A DNA stretch of 55,549 nucleotides from Burkholderia sp. IMCC1007 (GCF_027257875.1 NZ_JAPVQY010000052.1:1-55549), one strand, 5' to 3'. Positions 7,624 through 16,882 are shown, counted from the stretch's first letter. The notes: generated by a model from the letters alone, not told the origin. A program made the numbers and translations.

Positions 7624-10206
7624 ATGAGACGCGCAGAGGAGTCCCAGTTGAAGAGTTCCACCCCTGATCAGATCGTTCTGCTTAGTCCCTTGACGGGGCC
7701 GATCGTTGCGCTGGCCGACGTGCCCGATCCGGTGTTCTCCGGCGGGATGTTCGGCGACGGCATCGGCATCGATCCGCTCGCAGGCAAGCTCGTCGCGCCG
7801 TGCGCGGGCATCGTGTCGCATCTCGCGCGCACCGGCCACGCCGTGACGATCACGACGCCGCAAGGCGCGGAAGTGCTGCTGCACATCGGCATCGACACGG
7901 TCGAGCTGAACGGGCAGGGCTTCACCGCGCACGTCGAAGCCGGCGCGCGTGTCGAAGCGGGCGACCTGCTGATCGAGTTCGACCAGGACACGGTCGCGCG
8001 CAGCGCGCATTCGCTGGTGTCGGTGGTCGCGATCGCGAACTCCGACGCGTTCGACATCGTCGAGCGCGCGAGCGGTTTCGCGACGGCCGGCGAGACGCCG
8101 CTGCTCGCGCTGCGCGGCAAGGGCGAAGCCGCCGCGCAGGCGGCGCAGGTCGGCGCGGCAGCGATGAACGAAGTGCGCCGCGAGATCGTGCTGACGCAGC
8201 CGGGCGGCCTGCATGCGCGGCCGGCCGCGCGCGCGCGCGAAGCCGCGCGCGGGCTCGACGCGCACGTCGAAGTGCATTTCGACGGACGCAAGGCATCGAT
8301 CGAAAGCGTGGTCGGCCTGCTCGGTCTCGGCGCCGGCGAACGCGCGACCGTCGAGCTCGTCGGTCGCGGCGCGCACGCGCAGGAGGCGATCGATGCGATC
8401 GCGAACGAACTGCTGCGCGAAGCGCACGGCGAGGTCGAGGAGAAGCCCGCCCGGCTGCGCTCGCCCGCACCGCAGGCCGTCGCGCGCAACACCGGCGCGC
8501 CGCTCGACCCGAACACGCTCGCGGGCGTGTGCGCGGCGCCCGGCATCGCGGTCGGCTCGCTGGTGCGTCTCGACGACGCCGACATCGTGCCGCTCGAACA
8601 GGCAGCCGGCACGCCCGCGTCGGAAAGCCGCCGCCTCGATCAGGCGCTGAAGGCCGTCGACGCCGACCTCGACGAAACGGTGCGCAACGCATCGGCGCGC
8701 GGCGCCGTCGGCGAAGCGGGGATTTTCGCGGTGCATCGCGTGCTGCTCGAAGACCCGACGCTGGTCGACGCGGCGCGCGACCAGATCAGCCTCGGCAAGA
8801 GCGCGGGCTTCGCATGGCGCGCGACCATCCGCGAGCAGATCGATACGCTGTCGAAGCTCGACGACGCGCTGCTCGCCGAGCGCGCGGCCGACCTGCGCGA
8901 CATCGAGAAGCGCGTGCTGCGCGCGCTCGGCCACACCGGCGGCGCGACGCGCGCGCTGCCCGACGAGGCCGTGCTCGCCGCCGAGGAGTTCACGCCGTCC
9001 GACCTGTCGTCGCTCGATCGCCAGCGCGTGACCGCGCTCGTGATGGCGCGCGGCGGCGCGACGTCGCATGCGGCGATCATCGCGCGTCAGCTCGGCATCC
9101 CGGCGCTCGTCGCGGTCGGCGATGCGCTGTACGCGATTCCCGACGGCACGCAGGTCGTCGTCGACGCGAGCGCGGGCCGGCTCGAACACGCGCCGACCGC
9201 GCTCGACGTCGAGCGCGCCCGTCACGAGCGTCAGCGTCTGGACGGCGTGCGCGAAGCGAACCGGCAGATGGCCGGCGCGGCCGCCGCGACCATCGACGGC
9301 CGCGCGATCGAGGTCGCCGCGAACATCGCGACGCTCGATGACGCGAACACCGCGATCGACAACGGCGCGGACGCGGTCGGCCTGCTGCGCACCGAGCTGA
9401 TGTTCATCCATCGCCAGGCGGCGCCCACCGTCGTCGAACACCAGCAGAGCTACCAGTCGATCGTCGACGCGCTGCAGGGCCGCACCGCGATCATCCGCAC
9501 GCTCGACGTCGGCGCCGACAAGGAAGTCGACTACCTGACGCTGCCGCCCGAACCGAACCCGGCGCTCGGCCTGCGCGGCATCCGCCTCGCGCAGGTGCGC
9601 CCGGACCTGCTCGACGATCAGTTGCAGGGCCTGCTCGCCGTGAAGCCGTTCGGCGCGGTGCGCATCCTGCTGCCGATGGTGACGGACGCGGGCGAGCTCG
9701 TGCGGATCAGGAAACGCATCGACGAATTCGCGCGGGCGCAGGGGCGCACCGAGCCGATCGAGGTCGGCGTGATGATCGAGGTGCCGTCGGCGGCGCTGCT
9801 CGCCGACCAGCTCGCTCAGCATGCGGATTTCCTGTCGATCGGCACCAACGACCTCACGCAGTACACGCTCGCGATGGACCGCTGCCAGGCCGATCTCGCC
9901 GCGCAGTCCGACGGCCTGCATCCGGCCGTGCTGCGCCTGATCGACATCGCGGTGCGCGGTGCGGCGAAGCACGGCAAGTGGGTCGGCGTGTGCGGTGCGC
10001 TGGGCGGCGATCCGCTCGCGGTGCCGATCCTCGTCGGCCTCGGCGTGACCGAGCTGTCGGTCGACCCGGTATCGGTGCCGGGCATCAAGGCGCGCGTGCG
10101 CCGTCTCGATTACCAGTTGTGCCGTCAGCGCGCGCAGGATCTGCTCGCGCTCGACTCGGCACAGGCGGTAAGGGCAGCAAGCCGCGAGGTCTGGCCGCTC
10201 GACTGA
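7624..10206 (+). CDS. Fused PTS phosphotransferase EIIA(Glc-type)-HPr-EI
   Basis: This 860-residue protein carries three PTS modules in one chain. EIIA occupies about residues 15-165, with His72 and phosphoacceptor His87 in LLHIGIDTVEL. HPr occupies 185-265, with GLHARPA His197 and a serine at 228 matching HPr Ser46. Enzyme I occupies about 300-860, with catalytic His482 in GGATSHAAI, the PEP-site LSIGTNDLTQY, and Cys790 in VCGALGGDP. It would move phosphate from PEP to the permease encoded next. The EI motif reads CGALGGD rather than CGELAGD; a GAL-type variant is common in multi-phosphoryl-transfer fusions. TTG 7648, seven bases after AGAGGA, is an alternative start; numbering here uses ATG 7624. 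Confidence 0.94.
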   Translation: MRRAEESQLKSSTPDQIVLLSPLTGPIVALADVPDPVFSGGMFGDGIGIDPLAGKLVAPCAGIVSHLARTGHAVTITTPQGAEVLLHIGIDTVELNGQGFTAHVEAGARVEAGDLLIEFDQDTVARSAHSLVSVVAIANSDAFDIVERASGFATAGETPLLALRGKGEAAAQAAQVGAAAMNEVRREIVLTQPGGLHARPAARAREAARGLDAHVEVHFDGRKASIESVVGLLGLGAGERATVELVGRGAHAQEAIDAIANELLREAHGEVEEKPARLRSPAPQAVARNTGAPLDPNTLAGVCAAPGIAVGSLVRLDDADIVPLEQAAGTPASESRRLDQALKAVDADLDETVRNASARGAVGEAGIFAVHRVLLEDPTLVDAARDQISLGKSAGFAWRATIREQIDTLSKLDDALLAERAADLRDIEKRVLRALGHTGGATRALPDEAVLAAEEFTPSDLSSLDRQRVTALVMARGGATSHAAIIARQLGIPALVAVGDALYAIPDGTQVVVDASAGRLEHAPTALDVERARHERQRLDGVREANRQMAGAAAATIDGRAIEVAANIATLDDANTAIDNGADAVGLLRTELMFIHRQAAPTVVEHQQSYQSIVDALQGRTAIIRTLDVGADKEVDYLTLPPEPNPALGLRGIRLAQVRPDLLDDQLQGLLAVKPFGAVRILLPMVTDAGELVRIRKRIDEFARAQGRTEPIEVGVMIEVPSAALLADQLAQHADFLSIGTNDLTQYTLAMDRCQADLAAQSDGLHPAVLRLIDIAVRGAAKHGKWVGVCGALGGDPLAVPILVGLGVTELSVDPVSVPGIKARVRRLDYQLCRQRAQDLLALDSAQAVRAASREVWPLD

Positions 10207-10293
10207 ACGTCGACGGCGGGCGCGCGACCCGTTTCACTACGAAAGCAATCACCTCAACGACGATTAATGAAGAGACATGGATTGGAGGACTGA

Positions 10294-12075
10294 ATGGACG
10301 GGAATCCGTTTCTGAAGATACAGGGCCTGGGTCGGGCCCTGATGCTGCCGATCGCGGTGTTGCCGGTTGCCGGCATCCTGCTGCGACTCGGGCAGCCGGA
10401 CGTGTTCAACATCAAGATGATCGCCGATGCCGGCGGCGCGATCTTCGACAACCTGCCGCTGCTGTTCGCGATCGGCGTGGCGGTCGGTTTCGCGAAGGAC
10501 AACAACGGCGTGGCGGCACTTGCTGGCGCGATCGGCTACCTGATCGAAACCGCGATCATGAAGGACATCGATCCCAAGCTGAACATGGGCGTGCTGTCCG
10601 GGATCATCGCGGGCGTGGTCGCCGGCTTGCTGTACAACCGCTACAAGGACATCAAGCTGCCCGACTACCTCGCGTTCTTCGGCGGCAAGCGCTTCGTGCC
10701 GATCATCACGGGTTTGGTGTGCGTGATACTGGGCATCGTATTCGGATACGTATGGCAGCCGGTCCAGCATGCGATCGATGCGGCCGGCCAGTGGCTGACG
10801 ACGGCGGGCGCGATCGGTGCGTTCGTGTTCGGCTTCCTGAACCGGCTGCTGCTCGTCACGGGCCTGCACCACATCATCAACTCGCTCGCGTGGTTCGTGT
10901 TCGGCAACTTCACGCCGCCCGCCGGCGGCGAGATCGTGCACGGCGATTTGCACCGCTTCTTCGCTGGCGACCCGACCGCGGGCACCTTCATGGCCGGCTT
11001 CTTCCCGATCATGATGTTCGGCCTGCCGGCCGCGTGTCTCGCGATGCTGCACGAAGCGCCGAAGGAGCGCCGCGCGATGGTCGGCGGCCTGCTGTTCTCG
11101 ATGGCGCTCACGTCGTTCCTGACCGGCGTGACCGAGCCGATCGAATTCAGCTTCATGTTCCTCGCGCCGGTGCTGTACGTGATCCACGCGGTGCTCACCG
11201 GGCTGTCGCTCGCGATCTGCCAGATCCTCGGCGTGAAGCTCGGCTTCACGTTTTCGGCCGGCGCGATCGACTACGTGCTGAACTACGGGCTGTCGACGAA
11301 GGGCTGGATCGCGATTCCGCTCGGCATCGCGTATGGCGTCGCGTACTACGGGCTGTTCCGCTTCTTCATCCGCAAGTTCAACATGGCGACGCCGGGCCGC
11401 GAGCCGGCTTCGGCCGATGCGGCGACCGAGTCGCATGCGACCGGCGGTTTCGTCGCGCCGGCGGCCGGCGCTGCCGAGGCAGCGCCGCGCGCGCAGCGCT
11501 ACATCGCCGCGCTCGGCGGCGCGGGCAACCTGACGGTCGTCGACGCATGCACGACGCGTCTGCGATTGACCGTCGTCGATCCGGAGAAGGTGTCGGAGCC
11601 GCAGCTGAAGTCGATCGGGGCGCGCGGTGTGCTCAAGCGCGGCGGCAACAGCGTGCAGGTGATCATCGGGCCCGAAGCCGACATCATTGCCGACGAAATG
11701 CGCTCGGCCATCGGCAGCGGCGCGACCGGCGCAGCGGCGATCGCCACGGGCGCCACGGCTGCCACGGCCGCTACGGCGCAGCCGGTCGCGGGCGCGGCGG
11801 CCGGCCCGCTCGATCCCGATCCGGTGCGCTGGCTCGCCGTGTTCGGCGGTGCGACCAACGTCGCGTCGCTCGACGCGATCGCGACCACGCGCCTGCGTGT
11901 CGTCGTGCGCGATGTGTCGGCGGTCGATCGCGATCGCCTCGGCGCGCTCGACGTCGCATGGGTGTCGGCGGATACGTTCCACATCGTGTGCGGCAACGCG
12001 GCCGCGCGCTACGCCGAACAGCTCGGCGCGCGTCTGCCGTCGACGGGCGGCGGCGCGGCCGCGCAACCGGCCTGA
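10294..12075 (+). CDS. nagE: GlcNAc-type PTS permease EIIC-EIIB with a second degenerate EIIB
   Basis: This 593-residue inner-membrane permease should import GlcNAc with phosphorylation to GlcNAc-6-P. Residues 1-370 form the multi-spanning EIIC domain, including the TGLHHIINSLAW loop and GVTEPIEFSF. A canonical EIIB domain lies at about 402-475 with phosphorylated Cys419 in DACTTRLRL. After an Ala/Thr/Gly-rich linker, a second EIIB-like domain (about 511-580) reads DAIATTRLRV, so the cysteine is replaced and one residue inserted. Enterobacterial NagE carries EIIA at this end; here EIIA is on the fused protein encoded upstream. An 87-bp gap separates the two genes. Glucose specificity cannot be excluded, but the nag context argues for GlcNAc. 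Confidence 0.9.
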   Translation: MDGNPFLKIQGLGRALMLPIAVLPVAGILLRLGQPDVFNIKMIADAGGAIFDNLPLLFAIGVAVGFAKDNNGVAALAGAIGYLIETAIMKDIDPKLNMGVLSGIIAGVVAGLLYNRYKDIKLPDYLAFFGGKRFVPIITGLVCVILGIVFGYVWQPVQHAIDAAGQWLTTAGAIGAFVFGFLNRLLLVTGLHHIINSLAWFVFGNFTPPAGGEIVHGDLHRFFAGDPTAGTFMAGFFPIMMFGLPAACLAMLHEAPKERRAMVGGLLFSMALTSFLTGVTEPIEFSFMFLAPVLYVIHAVLTGLSLAICQILGVKLGFTFSAGAIDYVLNYGLSTKGWIAIPLGIAYGVAYYGLFRFFIRKFNMATPGREPASADAATESHATGGFVAPAAGAAEAAPRAQRYIAALGGAGNLTVVDACTTRLRLTVVDPEKVSEPQLKSIGARGVLKRGGNSVQVIIGPEADIIADEMRSAIGSGATGAAAIATGATAATAATAQPVAGAAAGPLDPDPVRWLAVFGGATNVASLDAIATTRLRVVVRDVSAVDRDRLGALDVAWVSADTFHIVCGNAAARYAEQLGARLPSTGGGAAAQPA

Positions 12076-12130
12076 TGCGATGAGGCCGGCCCGATCCGCG
12101 TAGCGGTTCCGGGCCGCCGGTCGGTAAAGC

Positions 12131-12170
12131 GAAAACGGCTTGCGATGCGTCGCAAGCCGTTTTCATTTTC
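12131..12170 (+). terminator. Intrinsic terminator after nagE, possibly bidirectional
   Basis: A perfect 15-bp stem (GAAAACGGCTTGCGA paired with TCGCAAGCCGTTTTC) with loop TGCG spans 12131-12164 and is followed by ATTTTC. The AAAAC at the left base gives a short U-run on the minus strand too, so it may also end the cyd transcript arriving from the right. Confidence 0.85.
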
Positions 12171-12332
12171 GGGGCGGCGATCCGGTCGGGGGCGATACCG
12201 TGCGGACACGGCAATCGCCTGCCCCGGACTGCTCCGACAAAAAACTCGCAGGTAGCGAGGTTGGTTCCGGACGACGGGCGGCGGACGGCGCGCGGCGGGG
12301 CGACCAATCGCCCGCCGCGCGTGCGTCAAGTA

Positions 12333-12455
12333 TCAGTCGCGCCGTGCGCGCGCCGGCGCTTCCGGCGACTTCTGCCGCGCTTCGAGCCACATCGCGTTGA
12401 CGATGCCGAACGACAGCGCGACGCCGATACCGAGAATCCAGCTGAAATACCACAT
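12333..12455 (-). CDS. cydX: CydX/CbdX small subunit of cytochrome bd oxidase
   Basis: A 40-residue single-span membrane peptide starting MWYFSWILGIGVALSFGIVN and continuing with an AMWLEAR segment, the hallmark of the CydX/YbgT family. CydX binds CydA/CydB and stabilises the haem groups. It has a good Shine-Dalgarno sequence (AAGGAG, 7 nt before the ATG) and lies 59 bp downstream of cydB on the same strand, the normal position for this gene. The C-terminal tail is charged and Arg/Ala-rich. Confidence 0.93.
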   Translation of the reverse strand: MWYFSWILGIGVALSFGIVNAMWLEARQKSPEAPARARRD

Positions 12456-12514
12456 GATCCGACTCCTTGCGAAACGATGGACGAGGGCGCGTGCGCCCCC
12501 ACCGGTTCAATGCA

Positions 12515-13651
12515 TCAATACATCGAGTGCGTGTTCTCTTCGAGCGTCTGGCGCGTGACCTTGCCGCGCATCACGCGGTAGACCCAGCTCGTGTAGAGCA
12601 GGACGATCGGCAGGAACACGATCACCGCGAACAGCATCACCTGCAGCGTCATGTGGCTCGACGTCGAATCCCACACGGTCAGGCTGCTGCGCGGGTCGAG
12701 CGACGACGGCATGATGAACGGGAACATCGAGAAGCCCGCGGTCAGGATCACGCCGGTGATCATCAGGCCGGTGCAGAAGAACGCCGTCTTTTCCTGCTTC
12801 GAGCCGGCAAGCAGCAGCGCGAGCAGGCCGCCGGCGATGCCGACCACCGGCGCCGCGATCATCCACGGATAGTCGCCGTAGTTCGCGAGCCACAGCCCCG
12901 AGCCGGCGGCGACGTCCTTGAGCAGCGGGTTCGCGACGGTGTCGTTCGGCGCGGCGTGAGTAATGTGGAAGCCGCCTATGGACGTGGCCACCAGCACGCC
13001 GGCCAGCACGAACAGCACGACCGCGAGGAACGACGCGACACGCAGCGCGATCGACGCACGGCGCGCGATCACGCCGTCGGTCTTCATCTTGATGAACGCG
13101 GCGCCGTGCGCGACGAGCATCGTGAGGCTGACCAGCCCGCAGAGCAGCGCGAACGGGTTCAAGAGCGCCCAGAAGCCGCCGTAGTAGGTCACGCGCAGGT
13201 CGCTGTCGAACTGGAACGGCACGCCCTGCAGCAGGTTGCCGAACGCGACGCCGAACACCAGCGCCGGCACGAAGCCGCCGACGAACAGGCCCCAGTCCCA
13301 GCCCGCGCGCCAGCGCGGGTCCGGCCGCTTGCTGCGGTAGTCGAAGCCCACCGGCCGGAAGAACAGCGCGAACAGCACCAGCAGCATCGCGAAGTAGAAG
13401 CCGGAGAACGACGCCGCGTAGACGAGCGGCCAGGCCGCGAACATCGCGCCGCCGGCCGTGATCAGCCACACCTGGTTGCCTTCCCAGGTCGCGCCGACGG
13501 TGTTGACGATGATGCGGCGCTCGTCGTCGGTCTTGCCGAGGAACGGCAGCAGCGCGGTCGCGCCCATGTCGAAGCCGTCGGTGACGGCGAAGCCGATCAG
13601 CAGCACGCCGACGAGCACCCACCAGATCAGCTTGAGAGTTGCATAGTCCAT
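12515..13651 (-). CDS. cydB: Cytochrome bd ubiquinol oxidase subunit II
   Basis: CydB is the structural partner of CydA in the inner-membrane quinol oxidase that reduces O2 to water at low oxygen. The 378-residue protein starts MDYATLKLIWW and contains the conserved TDGFDMGATALLPFLG segment, EGNQVWLITAGGAMFAAWP and about nine hydrophobic spans. Its length matches the E. coli protein (379). The ATG at 13651 is chosen because all family members start at this point; the open frame extends a further 35 codons upstream without similarity. It lies 31 bp after cydA. Confidence 0.96.
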   Translation of the reverse strand: MDYATLKLIWWVLVGVLLIGFAVTDGFDMGATALLPFLGKTDDERRIIVNTVGATWEGNQVWLITAGGAMFAAWPLVYAASFSGFYFAMLLVLFALFFRPVGFDYRSKRPDPRWRAGWDWGLFVGGFVPALVFGVAFGNLLQGVPFQFDSDLRVTYYGGFWALLNPFALLCGLVSLTMLVAHGAAFIKMKTDGVIARRASIALRVASFLAVVLFVLAGVLVATSIGGFHITHAAPNDTVANPLLKDVAAGSGLWLANYGDYPWMIAAPVVGIAGGLLALLLAGSKQEKTAFFCTGLMITGVILTAGFSMFPFIMPSSLDPRSSLTVWDSTSSHMTLQVMLFAVIVFLPIVLLYTSWVYRVMRGKVTRQTLEENTHSMY

Positions 13652-13682
13652 AGCGATTCCTTGTTCGGTTGCGAGGGCGTGC

Positions 13683-15263
13683 TCAAACCGCGGCCCGCTC
13701 GCCGGCGGCGGCGAGTTCGTGGTGATAGCGGCCGGTATGCAGCGACGACGGGCCAAGGCGCGCGTACTTGAACATCAGCTTGATCTCGATGACGAACAGC
13801 GCGGTGTAGAACAGGATGAAGCCGGCGAGGCTCAGGTACAGGTCGCTCGGCTGCAGGCTCGACGCGGACAGGTGCGTCGGCAGCACGCCGGCGATCGTCC
13901 ACGGCTGGCGGCCCAGCTCGGCGACGATCCAGCCGAATTCGATCGCGATCCACGGCAGCGGGATCGCCCACACTGCGTAGCGCAGGAACCAGCGGCGGTT
14001 GTCCTGCAGCAGTTCGCGGCGCGCGCAGAACCAGAACGCGGCAACGAACGTCGCGACGAACAGGAAGCCGAGGGCCACCATGATCCGGAACGAGAAGAAC
14101 ACCGGCGCGACGGGCGGGATCGTCTTCTTCGCGGCGGCCTTGATCTGCTCGGGCGTCGCGTCGGTCACGTTCGGCGTGAACTGCTTGAGCATCAGCCCGT
14201 AGCCGAGATACTGCTTGTGCTGGTCGAACAGCGCGCGGGTCGCGTCGCTCGTGTCGCCCTGCTTGAGCTTCTGCAGCGCGCCGTACGCGATCATCCCGCT
14301 CTGGATGTGTTCCTCGCTGTGCTTCGCGAGATCGCGCAGGCCGATCACCGGTTCGTCGATCGAGCGCGTCGCGATCAGGCCGAGCGCGTACGGGATCTTG
14401 ATCGCGTAGTCGGTGCGCTGTTCCTCCTGGTTCGGGATGCCGATCAGCGTGAACGACGCGGGCGCCGGCTGGGTTTCCCATTCGGATTCGATCGCGGCGA
14501 GCTTCATCTTCTGCACTTCGCCGGTCGTGTAGCCCGATTCGTCGCCGAGCACGATCACGCACAGCGTCGCCGCGAGGCCGAAGCCGGCCGCGACCGCGAA
14601 CGAGCGCAGCGCGAAATCGACGTCGCGCTTCTTCAGCAGGTACCACGACGACACGCCGAGCACGAACATCGCCGCCGACACGTAGCCGGCCGACACCGTG
14701 TGCACGAACTTCACCTGCGCGACCGGGTTGAACAGCACGTCGAACAGGCTCGTCATTTCCATGCGCATCGTCTGGTAGTTGAACTCGGCGCCGACCGGGT
14801 TGTTCATCCAGCCGTTCGCGACGAGGATCCACAGCGCGGACAGGTTCGAGCCCAGCGCGACGAGGAACGTGACGATCAGGTGCTTGACCTTCGACAGCCG
14901 GTTCCAGCCGAAGAAGAACAGGCCGACGAACGTCGATTCGAGGAAGAACGCCATCAGGCCTTCGACCGCGAGCGGCACGCCGAAGATGTCGCCGACGTAG
15001 TGCGAGTAGTACGACCAGTTCGTGCCGAACTGGAATTCGAGCGTGATGCCGGTCGTCACGCCCATCGCGAAGTTGATGCCGAACAGCTTGCCCCAGAACT
15101 GCGTCATGTCCTTGTAGACCTGCTTGCCGGTCATCACGTAGACGGCTTCCATGATGACGAGCAGCCAGGACAGGCCGAGCGTCAGCGGCACGAACAGGAA
15201 GTGGTAGAGCGCCGTGATGCCGAACTGCAGACGCGACAGGTCGACGACTTCGCTACTTATCAT
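13683..15263 (-). CDS. cydA: Cytochrome bd ubiquinol oxidase subunit I
   Basis: CydA carries the quinol site and all three haems of cytochrome bd. The 526-residue protein begins MISSEVVDLSRLQFGITALY; the histidine in LYHFLFVPLTLGLSWL is the expected haem ligand. The C-terminal GRQPW motif is present (AELGRQPWTIAGVLP). The long periplasmic Q-loop (about residues 235-330, with TDYAIKIPYALGLI) marks the long-loop bd-I type rather than the shorter cyanide-insensitive CioA type. Its start overlaps cydP by 11 bp and it is followed by cydB and cydX, a single operon read leftwards. Confidence 0.96.
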   Translation of the reverse strand: MISSEVVDLSRLQFGITALYHFLFVPLTLGLSWLLVIMEAVYVMTGKQVYKDMTQFWGKLFGINFAMGVTTGITLEFQFGTNWSYYSHYVGDIFGVPLAVEGLMAFFLESTFVGLFFFGWNRLSKVKHLIVTFLVALGSNLSALWILVANGWMNNPVGAEFNYQTMRMEMTSLFDVLFNPVAQVKFVHTVSAGYVSAAMFVLGVSSWYLLKKRDVDFALRSFAVAAGFGLAATLCVIVLGDESGYTTGEVQKMKLAAIESEWETQPAPASFTLIGIPNQEEQRTDYAIKIPYALGLIATRSIDEPVIGLRDLAKHSEEHIQSGMIAYGALQKLKQGDTSDATRALFDQHKQYLGYGLMLKQFTPNVTDATPEQIKAAAKKTIPPVAPVFFSFRIMVALGFLFVATFVAAFWFCARRELLQDNRRWFLRYAVWAIPLPWIAIEFGWIVAELGRQPWTIAGVLPTHLSASSLQPSDLYLSLAGFILFYTALFVIEIKLMFKYARLGPSSLHTGRYHHELAAAGERAAV

Positions 15264-15531
15264 GATGGTCTCCCTCGGTAGAGGCGGGCGCCGGCACCGA
15301 AAGCAGTCTTTCGGCGACGACGGCAGGCGGCAGCGACATGTGCTCGGCCTGCGGATGATTGAAGAATGCGTATTTGAGCGACATCAGGAGGATCAGCTTG
15401 ACGATCAGCACCAGCGTGATGTCGCGCACGAGCGTGGGCCCGCGCGCCCACGCGGCGATGCGGGCGCGCCAGCCGATCGCACCGGCGGCCGGCGGGGGAG
15501 GCGGCGCAGGCTCTTTATTGATCGAGATCAA
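15253..15531 (-). CDS. cydP: CydP, putative small subunit of the cytochrome bd complex
   Basis: A 92-residue protein with one clear membrane span (LVLIVKLILLMSLKYAFF) followed by FNHPQAEHM, the pattern of the small CydP proteins that precede cydA in many Beta- and Gammaproteobacteria. Its stop overlaps the cydA start. The longest frame begins with TTG at 15531, and no ATG precedes the membrane span. A GTG codon inside VRDITLV is a possible shorter start. The N-terminal Pro/Ala-rich part is not typical, so the start is uncertain. An FNR-type box coincides with the TTG codon. Confidence 0.75.
   Translation of the reverse strand: MISINKEPAPPPPPAAGAIGWRARIAAWARGPTLVRDITLVLIVKLILLMSLKYAFFNHPQAEHMSLPPAVVAERLLSVPAPASTEGDHHDK
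15518..15531. promoter_or_regulatory. FNR/ANR-type box TTGAT-N4-ATCAA
   Basis: TTGATCGAGATCAA is an exact match to the FNR/ANR consensus TTGAT-N4-ATCAA. It sits directly before the cyd genes, a classic target of oxygen-sensing CRP/FNR-family activators. It overlaps the TTG proposed as the cydP start. If it is an activator site at -41.5, transcription would begin near 15483 and cydP would need a start further downstream. Confidence 0.7.
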
Positions 15532-15703
15532 GGCGATAATCCTGAATCGATTTACGTGGGTTTTGGGGCGACTTTACGTCGGATTCATGACGGCAATGAA
15601 ACAGTTATTAATCCTTTTATGCCGACATGCCGATTTTAAAATGCCGGCTTTCCGATGCCGAGTGCAGCGCTGCGGCAGACCGTCGCGAATCGCGGGTAAA
15701 AAC

Positions 15704-15717
15704 TTGAGGTAGATCAA
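15704..15717. promoter_or_regulatory. Second FNR/ANR-like box upstream of the cyd operon
   Basis: TTGAGGTAGATCAA matches TTGAT-N4-ATCAA with one mismatch in the left half. It lies 186 bp further from cydA than the exact box, in the AT-richer gap between rpoH and cydP. No convincing -10 hexamer was found at the distance expected for class II activation, so its role is uncertain. The rest of the 15532-15857 gap holds the rpoH terminator and nothing else I recognise. Confidence 0.5.
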
Positions 15718-15802
15718 GGTTGTGCGGAAGGGGCCAGCACCCGCCCAATACCCGATCAATAAGGTCGATTAATAAGTGAAGTGCCGGCGGCGTGCAGACA
15801 AA

Positions 15803-15830
15803 AAAACCGCTGCCGAGAGGCAGCGGTTTT
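15803..15830 (-). terminator. Intrinsic terminator after rpoH
   Basis: A 12-bp perfect stem (AAAACCGCTGCC with GGCAGCGGTTTT) closes on a GAGA loop. Read on the minus strand it is followed by a run of T, as expected for a rho-independent terminator. It lies 28 bp after the rpoH stop. Confidence 0.9.
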
Positions 15831-15857
15831 GGGTGAAGCGCTCTAAATCGCCGGGCT

Positions 15858-16793
<936 letters not shown>

Positions 16794-16852
16794 TAAAAAA
16801 CTCCTTTGGAATCAGGGACAAACCCCTGGTCTCGGATGAGACTCCGAGGGCA

Positions 16853-16882
16853 ATCTTAGCACTCCCGTAATCCGAGTGCTAA
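16853..16882 (-). promoter_or_regulatory. Probable rpoH promoter inside the CIRCE element
   Basis: On the minus strand TTAGCA (16882-16877) and TAAGAT (16858-16853) are 18 bp apart and would act as -35 and -10. The whole spacer is the CIRCE palindrome, so HrcA binding would exclude polymerase. Predicted transcription start is about 50 nt before the GTG codon. The -35 match is moderate. Confidence 0.5.
16856..16882. promoter_or_regulatory. CIRCE element (HrcA operator)
   Basis: TTAGCACTC-N9-GAGTGCTAA is an exact match to the classic CIRCE inverted repeat, the binding site of the heat-shock repressor HrcA. It lies 62 bp upstream of rpoH. It may also lie within reach of a rightward promoter for pagL, about 270 bp away, though nothing shows this. 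The rest of the gap (16883-17155) holds a weak G/C hairpin followed by TTTTTT at about 16907-16922, and no gene. Confidence 0.93.

Noticed and set aside
10207..10293. Further copy of the nag operator between the fused PTS gene and nagE
   Set aside because: No ACCAGT-N6-ACTGGT or similar palindrome is present, so nagE is more likely served by the upstream promoter.
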